A stretch of DNA of 64,000 nucleotides from Sporosarcina sp. BP05 (GCF_014282005.1 NZ_JACFTD010000006.1:186001-250000); one strand, 5' to 3'; counted from the stretch's first letter, positions 54,512 through 63,790 are shown. The notes: generated from the letters alone by a model not told the origin. Translations and numbers: made by a program.

Positions 54512-55015
54512 ATGAGCAAGAAAGTGTCAAGACGCCAATTCATGAGTTATACACTTATGGGTGTTGGTGGATTCATGGCTTCAGGTATGTTGATGCCGAT
54601 GGTCCGTTTTGCAATCGACCCTGTCTTGCAGAAGAAAGATGAAGGAGACTTCATCCCGACTCCGCAAAAATTCGACGAACTAACGGAAATGCCGGTTCGT
54701 GTCGATTTCACTATCAAAGATCGTAAGGATGCCTGGTATAAATCTGACGTGTCAAACACTGCTTGGGTTTATAGAGAAGGCGATACGGTCATCGCGCTTT
54801 CTCCTGTTTGTAAACACCTTGGTTGTACGGTGAACTGGGGCGGCGATGAATCGCATCCAGACCAATTTTTCTGTCCATGCCACGCAGGACGTTATATGAA
54901 AAATGGTGACAACGTAAAAGGAACGCCACCGCTCGGACCACTTGACGAATTTGACGTTAAAGTCGAAGGCGGATTCGTGTATCTTGGAAAAACAAAACCG
55001 AACACATTAGTTTAA
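54512..55015 (+). CDS. qcrA: Menaquinol-cytochrome c reductase, Rieske subunit
   Basis: A 167-residue iron-sulfur protein. Residues 7-8 form a twin-arginine motif (SRRQFM), followed by a membrane anchor (about 12-30). The cluster ligands are Cys100, His102, Cys121 and His124, and the disulfide is Cys105-Cys123. GAGGAGGG precedes the ATG. With qcrB and qcrC it makes the bc complex that oxidises menaquinol. Confidence 0.97.
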   Translation: MSKKVSRRQFMSYTLMGVGGFMASGMLMPMVRFAIDPVLQKKDEGDFIPTPQKFDELTEMPVRVDFTIKDRKDAWYKSDVSNTAWVYREGDTVIALSPVCKHLGCTVNWGGDESHPDQFFCPCHAGRYMKNGDNVKGTPPLGPLDEFDVKVEGGFVYLGKTKPNTLV

Positions 55016-55038
55016 AAATGTAAGGGGGTACGACCGAA

Positions 55039-55713
55039 GTGCTAAATAAAATTTATGATTGGGTTGACGAACGGTTGGATATCACCCCGATTTGGCGCGA
55101 TATCGCAGACCACGAAGTACCTGAGCACGTAAACCCTGCACATCACTTTTCTGCATTCATTTATTGTTTCGGAGGACTGACATTCTTTATCACTGTCATC
55201 CAGATTCTATCTGGTATGTTCCTTACAATGTATTACACACCGGACATTGAAAATGCATGGAAATCCGTTTATTACCTTCAAAATGAAGTAGCATTCGGTG
55301 AAATTGTGCGTGGGATGCACCACTGGGGAGCATCACTTGTTATCGTTATGATGTTCCTACATACGCTGCGTGTATTCTTTACAGGCTCTTATAAGAAACC
55401 ACGTGAACTTAACTGGGTTGTCGGGGTAATGATCTTCGGCGTCATGCTCGGCCTTGGTTTCACAGGTTATCTATTGCCATGGGATATGAAAGCATTGTTT
55501 GCTACGAAAGTAGGAATTGAAATTGCAGCTTCAGTCCCGTTCATCGGTGAATCAATTAAAGTACTCCTTGCTGGGGACTCAACGATTCTAGGTGCACAAA
55601 CATTAACGCGATTCTTCGCGATTCATGTATTCTTCTTACCAGCTGCTTTGCTTGGGTTGCTTGCAGCACACTTTATCATGATCAGAAGACAAGGTATTTC
55701 AGGACCGCTATAA
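55039..55713 (+). CDS. qcrB: Menaquinol-cytochrome c reductase, cytochrome b subunit
   Basis: A 224-residue b6-type cytochrome with four transmembrane helices. The haem-ligating histidines are in MHHWGASLVIVMMFLHTLRVFF and FFAIHVFFLP. Cys43 (AFIYCFGG) corresponds to the cysteine that binds one haem covalently in B. subtilis. GTG start with AAGGGGG upstream. Membrane-bound partner of QcrA and QcrC. Confidence 0.97.
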   Translation: MLNKIYDWVDERLDITPIWRDIADHEVPEHVNPAHHFSAFIYCFGGLTFFITVIQILSGMFLTMYYTPDIENAWKSVYYLQNEVAFGEIVRGMHHWGASLVIVMMFLHTLRVFFTGSYKKPRELNWVVGVMIFGVMLGLGFTGYLLPWDMKALFATKVGIEIAASVPFIGESIKVLLAGDSTILGAQTLTRFFAIHVFFLPAALLGLLAAHFIMIRRQGISGPL

Positions 55714-55754
55714 GAATTACTAGCGTCCAACGATTTTAAAAAGGAGGGGACATT

Positions 55755-56519
55755 ATGCAACGCGGAAAAGGGATGAAATTTGTCGGAGATTCGCGCATTA
55801 AGGCTAATAACAAGATGCCGAACGTCCCGAAAGATTACTCAGAATATCCGGGTAAAACGGAAGCCTTCTGGCCTAACTTCCTCTTGAAAGAATGGCTGAT
55901 TGGTGCCGTTTTCCTTATTGGATATTTAATATTAACAGTTGCTCATCCGTCCCCGCTTGAACGTCAGGCGGACCCGACGGATACGATGTATATGCCGGTT
56001 CCAGACTGGTATTTCCTATCTATGTATCAATTGTTAAAGTATCAGTTCGCTTCAGGGCCGTTTAATATTATTGGTGCTATTATCATGCCGGGTCTTGCAT
56101 TCGGTGCACTCATGCTTGTTCCATTTATGGATACTACGAAGGAGCGCCGCGCAATTAAACGTCCGCTTCCGACTGCATTCATGCTACTTTCATTCGCCGC
56201 TTTATTCTACCTAACATGGGAATCATATGTGAACCATGACTGGGCTAAACAGAAAATACAAGGCGCGATTGTTGAAGAAGTTGAATTCGATACTGAATCT
56301 GAAGGTTATCAAATCTACGCTGGGGCGAGCTGTATTGGTTGTCACGGCGATGCATTCCAGGGTGGACTAGGTAAGCCATTAGTTAACACTGGTTTGACAG
56401 CTGAACAAATCGTAACGATTGCTCACGATGGACAAGGTGACATGCCTGCCGGAACATGGGAAGGTTCAGATGAAGATTTACAAATACTTGCCGAGTTTAT
56501 TGAAGGCTTGAAAAACTAG
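55755..56519 (+). CDS. qcrC: Menaquinol-cytochrome c reductase, cytochrome b/c subunit
   Basis: A 254-residue fusion-type subunit. The first part is like subunit IV of b6f (three transmembrane helices, with PDWYFLSMYQLLKYQF around 83-98). The C-terminal part is a cytochrome c domain with the haem motif CIGCH at 193-197 and an axial methionine probably in DMPAGTW. Maturation needs the ResABC system encoded in the same window. AGGAGGGGA precedes the ATG. Confidence 0.97.
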   Translation: MQRGKGMKFVGDSRIKANNKMPNVPKDYSEYPGKTEAFWPNFLLKEWLIGAVFLIGYLILTVAHPSPLERQADPTDTMYMPVPDWYFLSMYQLLKYQFASGPFNIIGAIIMPGLAFGALMLVPFMDTTKERRAIKRPLPTAFMLLSFAALFYLTWESYVNHDWAKQKIQGAIVEEVEFDTESEGYQIYAGASCIGCHGDAFQGGLGKPLVNTGLTAEQIVTIAHDGQGDMPAGTWEGSDEDLQILAEFIEGLKN

Positions 56520-56523
56520 TAAC

Positions 56524-56554
56524 AAAAAAGAGTCAGGAAACTGACTCTTTTTTT
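56524..56554 (+). terminator. Terminator after qcrABC
   Basis: A 13-bp perfect stem (56524-56536 with 56541-56553) with a GAAA loop and a T-tract. Confidence 0.9.
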
Positions 56555-56587
56555 GTATACATATTACGTTACTTTGGAGAGGTGCCC

Positions 56588-57187
56588 ATGGTTTTATTTA
56601 TACAGAAGATTTGGCTCGTCCTATCTCATAAATCATTTCTTTGGATTCTGTTATTTATTAACTTAAGCGGCACGGTGTTTGGCTATGATTGGTATATGTG
56701 GCAACTTAAAATAACGGAGCCAAAGTATTGGATTTTTGTGCCGGACAGTCCTACGGCTAGCCTCTTTTTCACGCTTGCCATCATTGGCTGGCTAATCGGT
56801 AGGAACTTTAAGTTAATCGAAGCGCTAGCGCTTATAACGCTTGTTAAATACGGTCTATGGGCTGTCGTTATGAATCTCCTAACGCTTGTCGAGACAGGTT
56901 CAATCGGCTGGATGGGCTGGATGCTTATCGGCTCACATTTTGCAATGGCACTTCAGGCAGTATTGTACAGCCCGTTGTATAGGTTTTCACTCATCCATAT
57001 TGTAATTGCGGCAGTTTGGACTCTCCATAATGATGTCATCGATTACGTTTACGGACAGATGCCAATTTATCTGGATTTGATGAAACATATGGATCATATC
57101 GGTTACTTCACATTTTGGTTATCCATCGCCTGCATTTTACTTGCTTATTGGGTATGGAAGAAGAGATCGCAAACTGTTATATGGTAA
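56588..57187 (+). CDS. ypjA: DUF1405 membrane protein (YpjA)
   Basis: A 199-residue membrane protein with about five to six hydrophobic helices and a DUF1405 signature (residues such as FVPDSPTASLFFTLAI). Function is unknown. GGAGAGG lies 5 bases before the ATG; the GTG two codons earlier overlaps that site. It follows qcrABC, as in B. subtilis. Confidence 0.88.
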   Translation: MVLFIQKIWLVLSHKSFLWILLFINLSGTVFGYDWYMWQLKITEPKYWIFVPDSPTASLFFTLAIIGWLIGRNFKLIEALALITLVKYGLWAVVMNLLTLVETGSIGWMGWMLIGSHFAMALQAVLYSPLYRFSLIHIVIAAVWTLHNDVIDYVYGQMPIYLDLMKHMDHIGYFTFWLSIACILLAYWVWKKRSQTVIW

Positions 57188-57258
57188 TAGTAAATAGTTG
57201 CGGATGAAGTGAGACCGTTATAGAATAAGTCATATAGAGAAAAGAGAGGAAGTTGACT

Positions 57259-57927
57259 ATGTTCTGGATTTACTTAGGAGCAATTATACTATTGCCACTT
57301 TACGCTCAATTCAAAGTGAAAAGCACATACAAAAAGTATTCTAAAGTGCGTTCTACATCTGGAATGACAGGTGCTGAGGTCGCGCGTCTTATCCTTGATC
57401 AAAATGGATTACAAAATGTGCAAGTGGTCGAAAGCCAAGGGTTTCTGACTGATCACTATAATCCACTAACGAAAATTATTGCATTATCTACACATAATTT
57501 CCGTGAGGCATCCGTCGCAGGAACAGCAATTGCAGCACACGAAGTTGGTCATGCCATACAGGATAAGGAAGCCTATTCTTATCTACGTTTCCGTCACCGT
57601 TTAGCACCAGTTGCAAGTATTACTTCCAATGCATCTTGGGTTTTCATTATGATTGGTGTGATTTTCTCAAGCATGAATTCTTTGCTTGGAATCGGTATCG
57701 CGCTACTAGCAGTCGGAGTTTTGTTCCAAGTGGTTACATTGCCGGTTGAATTTAACGCATCTACACGTGCTATGAATCAGATTGTTACACTAGGTATTAT
57801 TCGCAATGAAGAAGAAAAAAGTGCGAAAAAAGTATTGAGCGCAGCGGCGATGACTTACGTCGCAGCAACTGCTGTTGCAGTACTTGAGCTAGTTCGTCTT
57901 ATCCTGATTTTTAGAGGCAGAGACTAA
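57259..57927 (+). CDS. Zinc metallopeptidase, YugP family
   Basis: A 222-residue membrane-bound peptidase. The zinc motif is HEVGH at residues 94-98. Hydrophobic segments lie near 2-18, 123-145, 150-170 and 195-215. In B. subtilis the gene at this place is the sporulation gene ypjB; a YugP-type protein there is a different arrangement. Substrate unknown. GAGAGGAAG precedes the ATG. Confidence 0.85.
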   Translation: MFWIYLGAIILLPLYAQFKVKSTYKKYSKVRSTSGMTGAEVARLILDQNGLQNVQVVESQGFLTDHYNPLTKIIALSTHNFREASVAGTAIAAHEVGHAIQDKEAYSYLRFRHRLAPVASITSNASWVFIMIGVIFSSMNSLLGIGIALLAVGVLFQVVTLPVEFNASTRAMNQIVTLGIIRNEEEKSAKKVLSAAAMTYVAATAVAVLELVRLILIFRGRD

Positions 57928-57939
57928 GTAGAATATAAA

Positions 57940-57974
57940 AAATCCGTCCTCAGAATTTGAGTGACGGTTTTTTT
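57940..57974 (+). terminator. Terminator after the zinc peptidase gene
   Basis: A stem with CCGTC/GACGG and an inner CTCA/TGAG, one mismatch between, followed by T7. Confidence 0.75.
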
Positions 57975-58044
57975 AGTTAGTGAGTACATGTTGAACTATT
58001 GTGTTCCTTTACGCCTCTGCTGAGCGCTTTATTGTGGCACATGC

Positions 58045-58085
58045 TACCCGGTCTGTGGTGTCAGTAACAGGCTCAGTGTATTTTG
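58045..58085 (+). repeat. Short dispersed repeat, family B (copy 4)
   Basis: ACCCGGTCTGTGGTGTCAGT, then AAC, then CAGTGTATTTTGCT. It closely matches 25821-25857. The rest of 57975-58190 contains a short palindrome CCCCTAGCGCCTAGGGGG and nothing else of note. Confidence 0.55.
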
Positions 58086-58190
58086 CTTGTCTTATGGCAG
58101 GTGGCATCCCCTAGCGCCTAGGGGGTTTAAGGGGTTCTATATTTTGAAAGCAGGTAATCAGCAATGCCGGCATTGCTGATTTATTTTCAC

Positions 58191-59063
58191 TCACCGTTCA
58201 AGCGGCCGTTTTTGTTCATCTAGCGTAAAGCCTTCACCCATAACGTCGTGGACATCGGTGAGTGAAACGAAGGCGTGCGGATCGACTGATGTGATGATGT
58301 TCTTCAAACGGACAATTTCATTTCTTCCGACGACACAATAGAGAATTTCGCGATCAGATTTAGTGAAATGACCATATCCTCTGAAGACAGTGACGCCGCG
58401 GTCCATTTCTTGTGTGATTTTCGTAGCGATTGCGTCTTGCGCCTCAGAGATAATGAAAGCACCCCTAGCTGCGTATGCACCTTCTTGAACGAAGTCGATG
58501 ACACGAGCACCGACAAATAGCGCAACAAGCGTGTACATCATCGAGCGGTGGTCAAGATAGACAGCCCATGAAACGAGAATGACAAGCGCGTCGAATAGAA
58601 ACATTGTCTTTCCCATACTCCAACCGATGTATTTATGGGCCAGACGTGCGATAATATCTACACCACCAGTTGTTCCGCCGTATCTAAAAATGATACCGAG
58701 CCCGATGCCGATAAACACACCCGCAAACAAAGCAACAAGGAACATATCGTCTTTCAGATGGATGTCAATCTGATTAATCATAAAGATTTTTAGGAAGACA
58801 GACACTGCCACTGTTCCAATGACCGTATAGACGAATACCTTTTTACCTAATAATTTCCAACCAATAATAAACATTGGTATGTTTAAAATAAGGTTCATAA
58901 TTGCTGGATCCCATTTGAAAGCGAACAGAAGAATCAACGTAATTCCTGTAAAACCACCTTCGGCAAGTTCGTTTTGTATATTAAAATGGACGAGACCGAA
59001 ACTGAAAATTGCAGAACCAAGAATGATGAAAAAAATATTTTTGAATTTGATCCCGTCGAGCAT
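58191..59063 (-). CDS. ypjC: YitT-family membrane protein (YpjC)
   Basis: A 290-residue protein with about five transmembrane helices followed by a C-terminal DUF2179 domain (about residues 220-285, with a segment RGVTVFRGYGHFTKSDREIL). The segment GGTTGGVDIIARL is typical. The function is unknown. GAAAGGTG is about 9 bases before this ATG; an in-frame ATG 24 bases upstream is less likely. It is divergent from the MazG-like gene. Confidence 0.85.
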   Translation of the reverse strand: MLDGIKFKNIFFIILGSAIFSFGLVHFNIQNELAEGGFTGITLILLFAFKWDPAIMNLILNIPMFIIGWKLLGKKVFVYTVIGTVAVSVFLKIFMINQIDIHLKDDMFLVALFAGVFIGIGLGIIFRYGGTTGGVDIIARLAHKYIGWSMGKTMFLFDALVILVSWAVYLDHRSMMYTLVALFVGARVIDFVQEGAYAARGAFIISEAQDAIATKITQEMDRGVTVFRGYGHFTKSDREILYCVVGRNEIVRLKNIITSVDPHAFVSLTDVHDVMGEGFTLDEQKRPLER

Positions 59064-59169
59064 GTAGCGCACACCTTTCTTTTTCAAGCAATAGAACTAT
59101 TATCAGCTATAATATTTATTTTGACAATAGTGTTATTAATTTATACGATGGTAAAGGGAGTTGACACAT

Positions 59170-59508
59170 ATGGAGCAATCGCAGACGATGGAAAAGCTAC
59201 AACACGAAGTAGATTTGTACATAAACAGTTTTAAAGAAGGTTACTTCCCTCCAATGGAACTGATCGCCAGGTTGACTGAAGAGCTTGGAGAATTGTCAAG
59301 AGAAGTACAGCATGTATACGGCATGAAAAAGAAAAAAACGAGTGAAGCGATAAAATCACTAGAAGAAGAAACGGGAGATTTGCTGTTTGTTCTTATTTGT
59401 TTCGCCAATTCACAGGGAATTAGTTTGGAAAAAGCACTATCAACTGTTCTTGGTAAATTCAAGGAACGGGATGCTGATCGCTGGACAAAAAAGGAGGAAA
59501 CGATATGA
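59170..59508 (+). CDS. ypjD: MazG-type nucleotide pyrophosphohydrolase (YpjD)
   Basis: A 112-residue all-alpha NTP pyrophosphohydrolase (111 in B. subtilis). The metal motif EELGE (about 38-42) and the second EEETGDLLFVLI (about 66-77) are visible. It probably removes unusual nucleotides. The ATG has GGGAG upstream at about 10 bases; a TTG three codons earlier overlaps it. It overlaps dapB by 4 bases, so it is coupled to it. Confidence 0.9.
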   Translation: MEQSQTMEKLQHEVDLYINSFKEGYFPPMELIARLTEELGELSREVQHVYGMKKKKTSEAIKSLEEETGDLLFVLICFANSQGISLEKALSTVLGKFKERDADRWTKKEETI

Positions 59509-60305
59509 CAATAAATGTTGCAATTGCAGGAGCACGCGGCCGATTGGGGAGCGCGGCGTTAACTGCAATTTTGAAAGCTCCAAATATGGAACTGGTTGCT
59601 GTTCTCGATTATAAGTATAAAGGGCAGTATTTACATGGAACTGAAGTGAATGACGATCCGAGTGGGATCCCGATTTATACATCCTTAGAAAAGTTGGCAG
59701 CTGCCAACAAGCCAGATGTGCTTCTTGATGTTACAGATCCAGATGCCGTTTTCAAAAATGTACATGATGCTATTACACTTGGAATCCGACCTGTCGTAGG
59801 GACATCGGGGCTTTCTAAGGACAATATTGCCCTATTGACGGAATTGGCAGCTAAAAATCAGATTGGTGGAATCATTGCGCCAAACTTCTCAATCGGAGCG
59901 GTATTGATGATGAAATTTTCTGCCATTGCAGCGCGTTACTTAGGTGATATAGAAATACTTGAAATGCATCATGACAACAAAGTCGATGCTCCATCAGGAA
60001 CAGCAGTAAAAACAGCTGAAATGATTAGCGAGGTTAGGGACTCACATAATCAAGGGCATCCAGATGAAAAAGAACATCAAGCTGGAGCACGTGGTGCAGA
60101 TTTCGAAGGTATGAAAATACATAGCATCCGATTACCAGGTCTACTTGCACATCAGCAAGTGCTGCTTGGCGGCGAAGGTGAATTATTAAGTATTCGCCAT
60201 GATTCTTTCGATCGCAAATCATTTGCCCCAGGGATTCTTATGGCGATACACAATGTTATGGAACGACTAGATTTGGTTTACGGGCTTGAAAATATTATCG
60301 ACTAA
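59505..60305 (+). CDS. dapB: 4-hydroxy-tetrahydrodipicolinate reductase
   Basis: A 266-residue enzyme of diaminopimelate and lysine synthesis, on the route that lysA finishes. The nucleotide site is GARGRLG (residues 8-14), with Leu instead of the more common Met. The catalytic HHDNKVDAPSGTA (about 155-167) is clear. GGAGG precedes the ATG. In B. subtilis mgsA and bshB1 follow; here bshA is next. Confidence 0.95.
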   Translation: MTINVAIAGARGRLGSAALTAILKAPNMELVAVLDYKYKGQYLHGTEVNDDPSGIPIYTSLEKLAAANKPDVLLDVTDPDAVFKNVHDAITLGIRPVVGTSGLSKDNIALLTELAAKNQIGGIIAPNFSIGAVLMMKFSAIAARYLGDIEILEMHHDNKVDAPSGTAVKTAEMISEVRDSHNQGHPDEKEHQAGARGADFEGMKIHSIRLPGLLAHQQVLLGGEGELLSIRHDSFDRKSFAPGILMAIHNVMERLDLVYGLENIID

Positions 60306-60346
60306 TAGTGAAGAAATAATACTGTAAGTCGAAAGGGGCACTCTTA

Positions 60347-61480
60347 TTGGAAAAGTTGAAAGTCGGTGTAATCTGCTATCCCTCTCTAGGGGGGTCGGGG
60401 GTTGTAGCAACCGAGCTTGGAAAAATGATGGCAGATAAGGGCCATGAAATGCATTACATCACATCGAGTAAGCCGTTCAGGTTTCTTGATGCACACCCAA
60501 ACATACAATTCCATGAAGTAAAAATCGATGGTTACTCGGTGTTTAAATACCCACCCTATGATATTGCGCTCGCCAACCGGATTGCGGAAGTAATCGAAAC
60601 AGAGAAACTCGACCTACTTCATGTCCATTATGCTGTACCGCACGCGGTGTCTGCTGCACTTGGTAAAGATATGGCGAATTCCACGATTGGCGTTATCACG
60701 ACATTGCATGGAACGGACGTTACGATTCTCGGGCATGATCCAGGACTGCGCAATACAGTGCGTTATGGAATCGATAAATCTACGATTACGACAGCTGTGT
60801 CCGAATCACTTCGATTAGAGACGTTGGAATTGATTGAACCGAAAAAAGACATTGTAACTATTTATAATTTCATCGATGAAAAAAAATACCGTCCGGTCAA
60901 TCCTGGAACACTGAAAAGTGATTTTGGAATTGATCCGAATGAAAAAGTGATTGTTCATATTTCGAATTTCAGGAAAATAAAACGAATTCCCGATATTATT
61001 GAAAGTTTCAGGTGCGTATTGAAAGAAGTCGATGCAAAACTACTTCTTGTCGGGGATGGACCTGAAAAAATGGAGATGGAAGAACTTGTTATTGAATTAG
61101 GTATAGAACAGCATGTTGTTTTTACGGGAAAACGGGATGACTTACCAGAACTGCTAGCCATCAGCGATGTCATGTTTCATTTGTCGGAACAAGAGGCGTT
61201 CGGCCTTGTTCTGCTTGAAGCGCTCGCTTGCGGATTACCTTCAGTTGCGACAGATGTCGGTGGAATTCCGGAAGTAATTGAAGATGGTTACAACGGTTTT
61301 CTTGTTCAAGTTGGTGACACCAATGCAGCAACGGAAAAAGCGTTGCTATTACTGAAAGATGTTGGCTTACATGCTACATTCAGAGAAAATGGCCTGGCAA
61401 CAGCGGCAGACAAGTTCCATTCATCAACAATCGTTAATCAGTATGAAAAACTTTATTACGAAGTGGCGGGCAATAAATGA
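60347..61480 (+). CDS. bshA: N-acetyl-alpha-D-glucosaminyl L-malate synthase BshA
   Basis: A 377-residue GT4 glycosyltransferase that makes GlcNAc-malate, the first intermediate of bacillithiol. YPSLGGSGVVATELG is at the N-terminus, and the donor site is EQEAFGLVLLEALACGLPSV. The TTG start has GAAAGGGG upstream. It overlaps cca by 4 bases. bshB (the deacetylase) is not next to it; ypdA, the disulfide reductase, is at 24272. Confidence 0.95.
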   Translation: MEKLKVGVICYPSLGGSGVVATELGKMMADKGHEMHYITSSKPFRFLDAHPNIQFHEVKIDGYSVFKYPPYDIALANRIAEVIETEKLDLLHVHYAVPHAVSAALGKDMANSTIGVITTLHGTDVTILGHDPGLRNTVRYGIDKSTITTAVSESLRLETLELIEPKKDIVTIYNFIDEKKYRPVNPGTLKSDFGIDPNEKVIVHISNFRKIKRIPDIIESFRCVLKEVDAKLLLVGDGPEKMEMEELVIELGIEQHVVFTGKRDDLPELLAISDVMFHLSEQEAFGLVLLEALACGLPSVATDVGGIPEVIEDGYNGFLVQVGDTNAATEKALLLLKDVGLHATFRENGLATAADKFHSSTIVNQYEKLYYEVAGNK

Positions 61481-62667
61481 CATCATCATTCGGAACTGTG
61501 CCAAGCCGCGAAGTCATCCGTACACTTGAAAATGCTGGATATGAAGCTGTATTTGTCGGAGGTGCGGTACGGGATTACCTATTAGGTAAAACGGCGACGG
61601 ATATTGACATTGCCACTTCTGCGGAACCTAAAGAAGTAAAAGCAGTATTTTCGACAACTGTGGATATTGGTACAGCACATGGTACGGTCCTTGTGCTGAT
61701 GAATGGTGAACCGATTGAAGTGACTACTTACCGGACGGAGGGCACGTATACAGATCACCGCCGACCGGATGAAGTGCGTTTCGTCAAATCTCTACAGGAA
61801 GATTTGCGGCGGCGTGATTTCACGATAAATGCGCTTGCGATGACAAAAGATGGTGAGCTAATCGATTTGTTCGGTGGTAAGGCAGATATGGCTGATCGAA
61901 TCATTAGAGCTGTAGGGAACGCAGCAGATCGGTTTAACGAAGACGCGCTCAGAATGTTCAGAGCTATCCGTTTTACGGCTGTCCTAGGCTTTGATATAGA
62001 GGAACAGACATTTAAGGCGATTTGTGATAATGCTGAGAAAATTCGTTTCATATCCGTAGAACGACTAAAAGCTGAAATGGATAAATTGTTTGCAGGAGAT
62101 AATCCTGCGAAAGCTTTTCACAGCATACAAAATACAGGATTAAATTTACATCTCCCTCTTTTTCCAATAGATAACGAAAAACTCAACCGGACTGTGCCAT
62201 TCGAATCGGCAGTTGAAGGTTGGGCTTGTTTTATGATTGCAGGCAACTTTTCACCGTCGGATGTTGCAAGGGCGTATAAATTGTCAAACGTCGAAAGAAC
62301 ATTTCTATCATCCGTAAAAGAAGCATACGCGAATCGGATAGATCGTCAATTTACGCTTGATGACTATTACCACTACGATTTGGCTGCTTTGATTACAACA
62401 GAAAAGTTGTTCCAATCAATTCAAAATAATGGCGAAGCAATTTCGATCACGGAAATTAAACAGATGAAACAGTCACTACCGATTCAGTCCGTAGCAGATC
62501 TTTCAGTGGATGGTAAGAAACTGATGGAGTGGACGAGTCAAAATGGCGGCAGATGGATCGGTGAATGGATAGGGAAAATCGAAAAAGCCGTCTTGCACGG
62601 GACATGTAAAAATGATCCAAACGACATAAAGGAATGGTTTCTATATGAATTCAATCGTGAAAAATGA
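61477..62667 (+). CDS. cca: CCA tRNA nucleotidyltransferase
   Basis: A 396-residue class II nucleotidyltransferase that adds CCA to tRNA 3' ends. The nucleotide site is GGAVRDYLLGKTATDIDIAT, with the two catalytic Asp. A conserved RRRDFTINALA and DRFNEDALRMFRAIRF follow. It overlaps bshA by 4 and birA by 23 bases. The same gene order occurs in B. subtilis. Confidence 0.96.
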   Translation: MTSSFGTVPSREVIRTLENAGYEAVFVGGAVRDYLLGKTATDIDIATSAEPKEVKAVFSTTVDIGTAHGTVLVLMNGEPIEVTTYRTEGTYTDHRRPDEVRFVKSLQEDLRRRDFTINALAMTKDGELIDLFGGKADMADRIIRAVGNAADRFNEDALRMFRAIRFTAVLGFDIEEQTFKAICDNAEKIRFISVERLKAEMDKLFAGDNPAKAFHSIQNTGLNLHLPLFPIDNEKLNRTVPFESAVEGWACFMIAGNFSPSDVARAYKLSNVERTFLSSVKEAYANRIDRQFTLDDYYHYDLAALITTEKLFQSIQNNGEAISITEIKQMKQSLPIQSVADLSVDGKKLMEWTSQNGGRWIGEWIGKIEKAVLHGTCKNDPNDIKEWFLYEFNREK

Positions 62668-63628
62668 ATTGTTGAAAAGACTGTTCGAAGCACAGGGTGA
62701 ACCAGTCTCCGGACAAGAAATTGCTGATCAATTTGGGTTATCAAGGACTGCCATTTGGAAATATGTAAAAGAGCTCGAAAAGAATGGCTACGTGATTGGG
62801 ACGATTCGGAAAAAAGGGTATTATCTAATCGAATCACCGGACCGAGTTAACGAAGCGAATGTACAAAAATATTTAACGACCAAAAACTATGGGCGACACA
62901 TTCATTATTTTGAGACGTGTAAATCGACGCAGTTCATCGCGCATGATGAAGAACAGAACGGTGCGGCAGATGGAACTGTTGTTATAGCGGAAGAACAAAC
63001 TGCTGGAAGAGGCCGTATGGCGCGTCCATGGAGCTCTACGGCGGGTAAAGGGATTTGGATGAGCGTTATCACAAGGCCGACACTAACACCGCAACAAGCC
63101 CCACAGATGACGTTAGTTGCAGCGGTCGCCGTAACGCGTGCCATTCAGGAAATGACAGGAATCGATCCAGATATTAAATGGCCGAATGATATCCTAGTTA
63201 AAGGCAAAAAAGTGACAGGGATTTTAACGGAGCTTCAAGCAGATCCTGATCAAGTAAAGGCAGTTATTCTAGGAATTGGCATGAACGTTAACCAGGACGA
63301 ATCGGATTTTCCGGAGGAACTGCATGGCATAGCTACATCACTTAAAATGTTAACAGGGGAGACCATAGATCGTGCACAATTGATTGCAAAAACGCTTGGG
63401 TTTCTCGAAATATATACGGATCTCTATGTAAAACATGGATTTGGGCCAATCAAGATGCTATGGGAAAGTTATTCCAATACGACTGGGAAGCGGATTCGGG
63501 CGGTTATGCTCAATGAAACGATTGTGGGGACAGCGCTCGGTATCTCTGAAGAAGGTGTACTTGAACTTAAGCTTGATGATGGAACCATCCGGGGTATTTA
63601 TTCGGCAGACATCGAACTTTCAAATTGA
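62645..63628 (+). CDS. birA: Bifunctional biotin ligase / biotin operon repressor BirA
   Basis: A 327-residue protein (325 in B. subtilis). The N-terminal helix-turn-helix (about 15-65, FGLSRTAIWKYVKELEKNGY) binds the biotin operator; the central domain has the biotin site GRGRMARPW (about 122-130) and KWPNDILV. The C-terminal SH3-like domain is complete. It charges biotin carboxyl carrier protein and represses biotin genes. Its ATG lies inside cca. Confidence 0.96.
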   Translation: MNSIVKNELLKRLFEAQGEPVSGQEIADQFGLSRTAIWKYVKELEKNGYVIGTIRKKGYYLIESPDRVNEANVQKYLTTKNYGRHIHYFETCKSTQFIAHDEEQNGAADGTVVIAEEQTAGRGRMARPWSSTAGKGIWMSVITRPTLTPQQAPQMTLVAAVAVTRAIQEMTGIDPDIKWPNDILVKGKKVTGILTELQADPDQVKAVILGIGMNVNQDESDFPEELHGIATSLKMLTGETIDRAQLIAKTLGFLEIYTDLYVKHGFGPIKMLWESYSNTTGKRIRAVMLNETIVGTALGISEEGVLELKLDDGTIRGIYSADIELSN

Positions 63629-63639
63629 TCCCTATACAT

Positions 63640-63790
63640 GTAACTTTCAATTTGTTATAGTAGTTTCGAAGGGCGGTATCGAGTGTGAACTGCACCTGTT
63701 AGAAACTCATGGAAACTTAAAATTCAATATGATCTGCCTTGATCTTTACGAAAAGACAGGGACGGAGGAAACCATCACAAGATGATACAA
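63640..63790 (+). ncRNA. Possible structured leader of panB
   Basis: Between birA and panB lies a 230-base gap with long-range pairing potential, for example AAGGGC near 63670 with GCCTT near 63736, ending in a terminator. A TATAGT at 63656-63661 could be a -10. The 'pan' RNA motif is known from 5' leaders of pantothenate genes in Firmicutes; whether this is one I cannot tell without a covariance search. It may be just untranslated sequence. Confidence 0.3.

Noticed and set aside
63740..63790. T-box leader before panB
   Set aside because: AGGGACGGAGG resembles a T-box start, but the AGGGTGGNACCGCG core and specifier stem are absent.
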